The notes under the pieces are model-generated. The model was not told where the DNA came from. It ran no database searches and worked only from the letters and a program-made list of their open reading frames with translations. DNA of 32,382 nt, from positions 1-32,382 of the forward strand of contig PLUB01000072.1 in the NCBI GenBank assembly GCA_003164755.1, given 5' to 3'. Positions 31,893 to 32,382 of the stretch are shown piece after piece. How positions within the stretch are numbered: position 1 is the first letter of the stretch; each line of letters opens with the position of its first letter. Source of the DNA: Methanosarcina sp. Lineage in GTDB: Archaea > Halobacteriota > Methanosarcinia > Methanosarcinales > Methanosarcinaceae. Position numbers and translations under genes: made by a program.

Positions 31893-32143
31893 TATTATAC
31901 TGCCCCAGATTTTGAATCAATTAAATACAATTTGGAACTAATCTGCATACCAGAAATCAATTGGATGATCTATTTTAACTCAATAGATACTTGTGATTAC
32001 TGATAGATTAAAAAAGAAAACCAGTATCAACAGCCAATAGTTAAAAAATTCATCTTAATTTTCTCGATGAATCTTAGTAAAAATGGCTATTGATAACTTT
32101 TTTTTATAAAATACTAAACTTTATGCGTTTAATAGGTTAATCA
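31893..32143. repeat. 3' flank repeat, copy 2 (period 1363 bp)
   Basis: Nearly identical to 30528-30780, including the pairing segments and the plus-strand reading 'PDFESIKYNLELICIPEIN' to TGA. The preceding 31781-31892 is unique, so the left duplication breakpoint is close to 31893 (30528 in copy 1). Confidence 0.85.
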
Positions 32144-32382
32144 TTAATAACCATTTGCGCCCGCAGAACCATCGCTACCTGCGTGGCCGTTCGTAGCACC
32201 AACGCCACTGCCAATGCCAACTTTACCAGCTGAACCAGGAAGTCCACCGAGTGTGGATGATCCACTGGTTGTTGAGGATGCACCGGCTCCGCCGTTTCCG
32301 CCGCTTCCAGCGTCTCCACCAATTGCTTTTGCTCCAGCGGCATTTCCGCCGTTTCCGCCGTTTCCTCCGATTCCTCCGGTTC
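32144..32382 (-). CDS. Exported glycine-rich (Gly-Gly-X)n protein, tandem copy 2 (5' end outside window)
   Basis: Last 78 residues of a protein that continues beyond the window. Gly-Gly-X triplets, 'GNAAGAKAIGGDAGSGG', a variable 'SSTTSGSSTLGGLPGSAG', then 'KVGIGSGVGATNGHAGSDGS' and a final 'AGANGY'. Most positions match the end of the 30781-31713 protein; the differences cluster in the linker before 'GSAGKVGIG' and in conservative exchanges (T/S, I/V). It is the upstream member of a tandem pair, with ~430 bp between its stop and the start of copy 1. Confidence 0.8.
   Translation of the reverse strand, partial: TGGIGGNGGNGGNAAGAKAIGGDAGSGGNGGAGASSTTSGSSTLGGLPGSAGKVGIGSGVGATNGHAGSDGSAGANGY

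Overview
The window looks like chromosomal DNA of a methanogenic euryarchaeon of the Methanosarcina group. The evidence is the archaeal split RNA polymerase genes (B''/B' and A'/A''), archaeal EF-1alpha and EF-2, Shine-Dalgarno motifs of the GGAGGTGATC type, TTG starts, and proteins that match my memory of Methanosarcina sequences. The genus is an inference; no search was run.

Layout. 1-5.4 kb: a wasteland with one intact gene (DUF1015-family, 796-1980, minus) and two decayed copies of an IS5-type transposase. 5.4-19.7 kb: a dense minus-strand information-processing cluster. Read in the direction of transcription it is tRNA-Lys(UUU), rpoH, rpoB'', rpoB', rpoA', rpoA'', rpl30e, nusA, rps12, rps7, EF-2, EF-1alpha, rps10. 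It supplies the large RNAP subunits, a KH-domain elongation factor, ribosomal proteins and both GTPase elongation factors. Several junctions overlap (ATGA) or leave only 8-40 bp, which suggests translational coupling. There is a strong TATA element in front of EF-1alpha, and an oligo-T tract between rpoH and rpoB''. 19.9-25.9 kb: an accessory region with three decayed TnpB genes (IS200/IS605 type), a small exported Tyr/Pro/Asn-rich protein with a damaged signal peptide, and an exported glycine-rich (Gly-Gly-X)n protein. The third TnpB relic ends right in front of lysS. 25.9-28.7 kb: two convergent aminoacyl-tRNA synthetase genes, class II lysS (plus) and hisS (minus). 28.7-32.4 kb: a fourth TnpB relic, then a tandem pair of exported (Gly-Gly-X)n proteins, the second cut by the window end.

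The best candidate for something little described is the family of secreted (Gly-Gly-X)n proteins. Three genes lie within 10 kb, and two of them are a recent tandem duplication with a 1363-bp period. Their triplet periodicity suggests a polyglycine-II-like extracellular structure, but this is inference. Other points worth checking are an apparently missing canonical start codon in rpoB'', the IS200/IS605 end that abuts lysS, and a perfect 27-bp direct repeat at 20586 and 22864.
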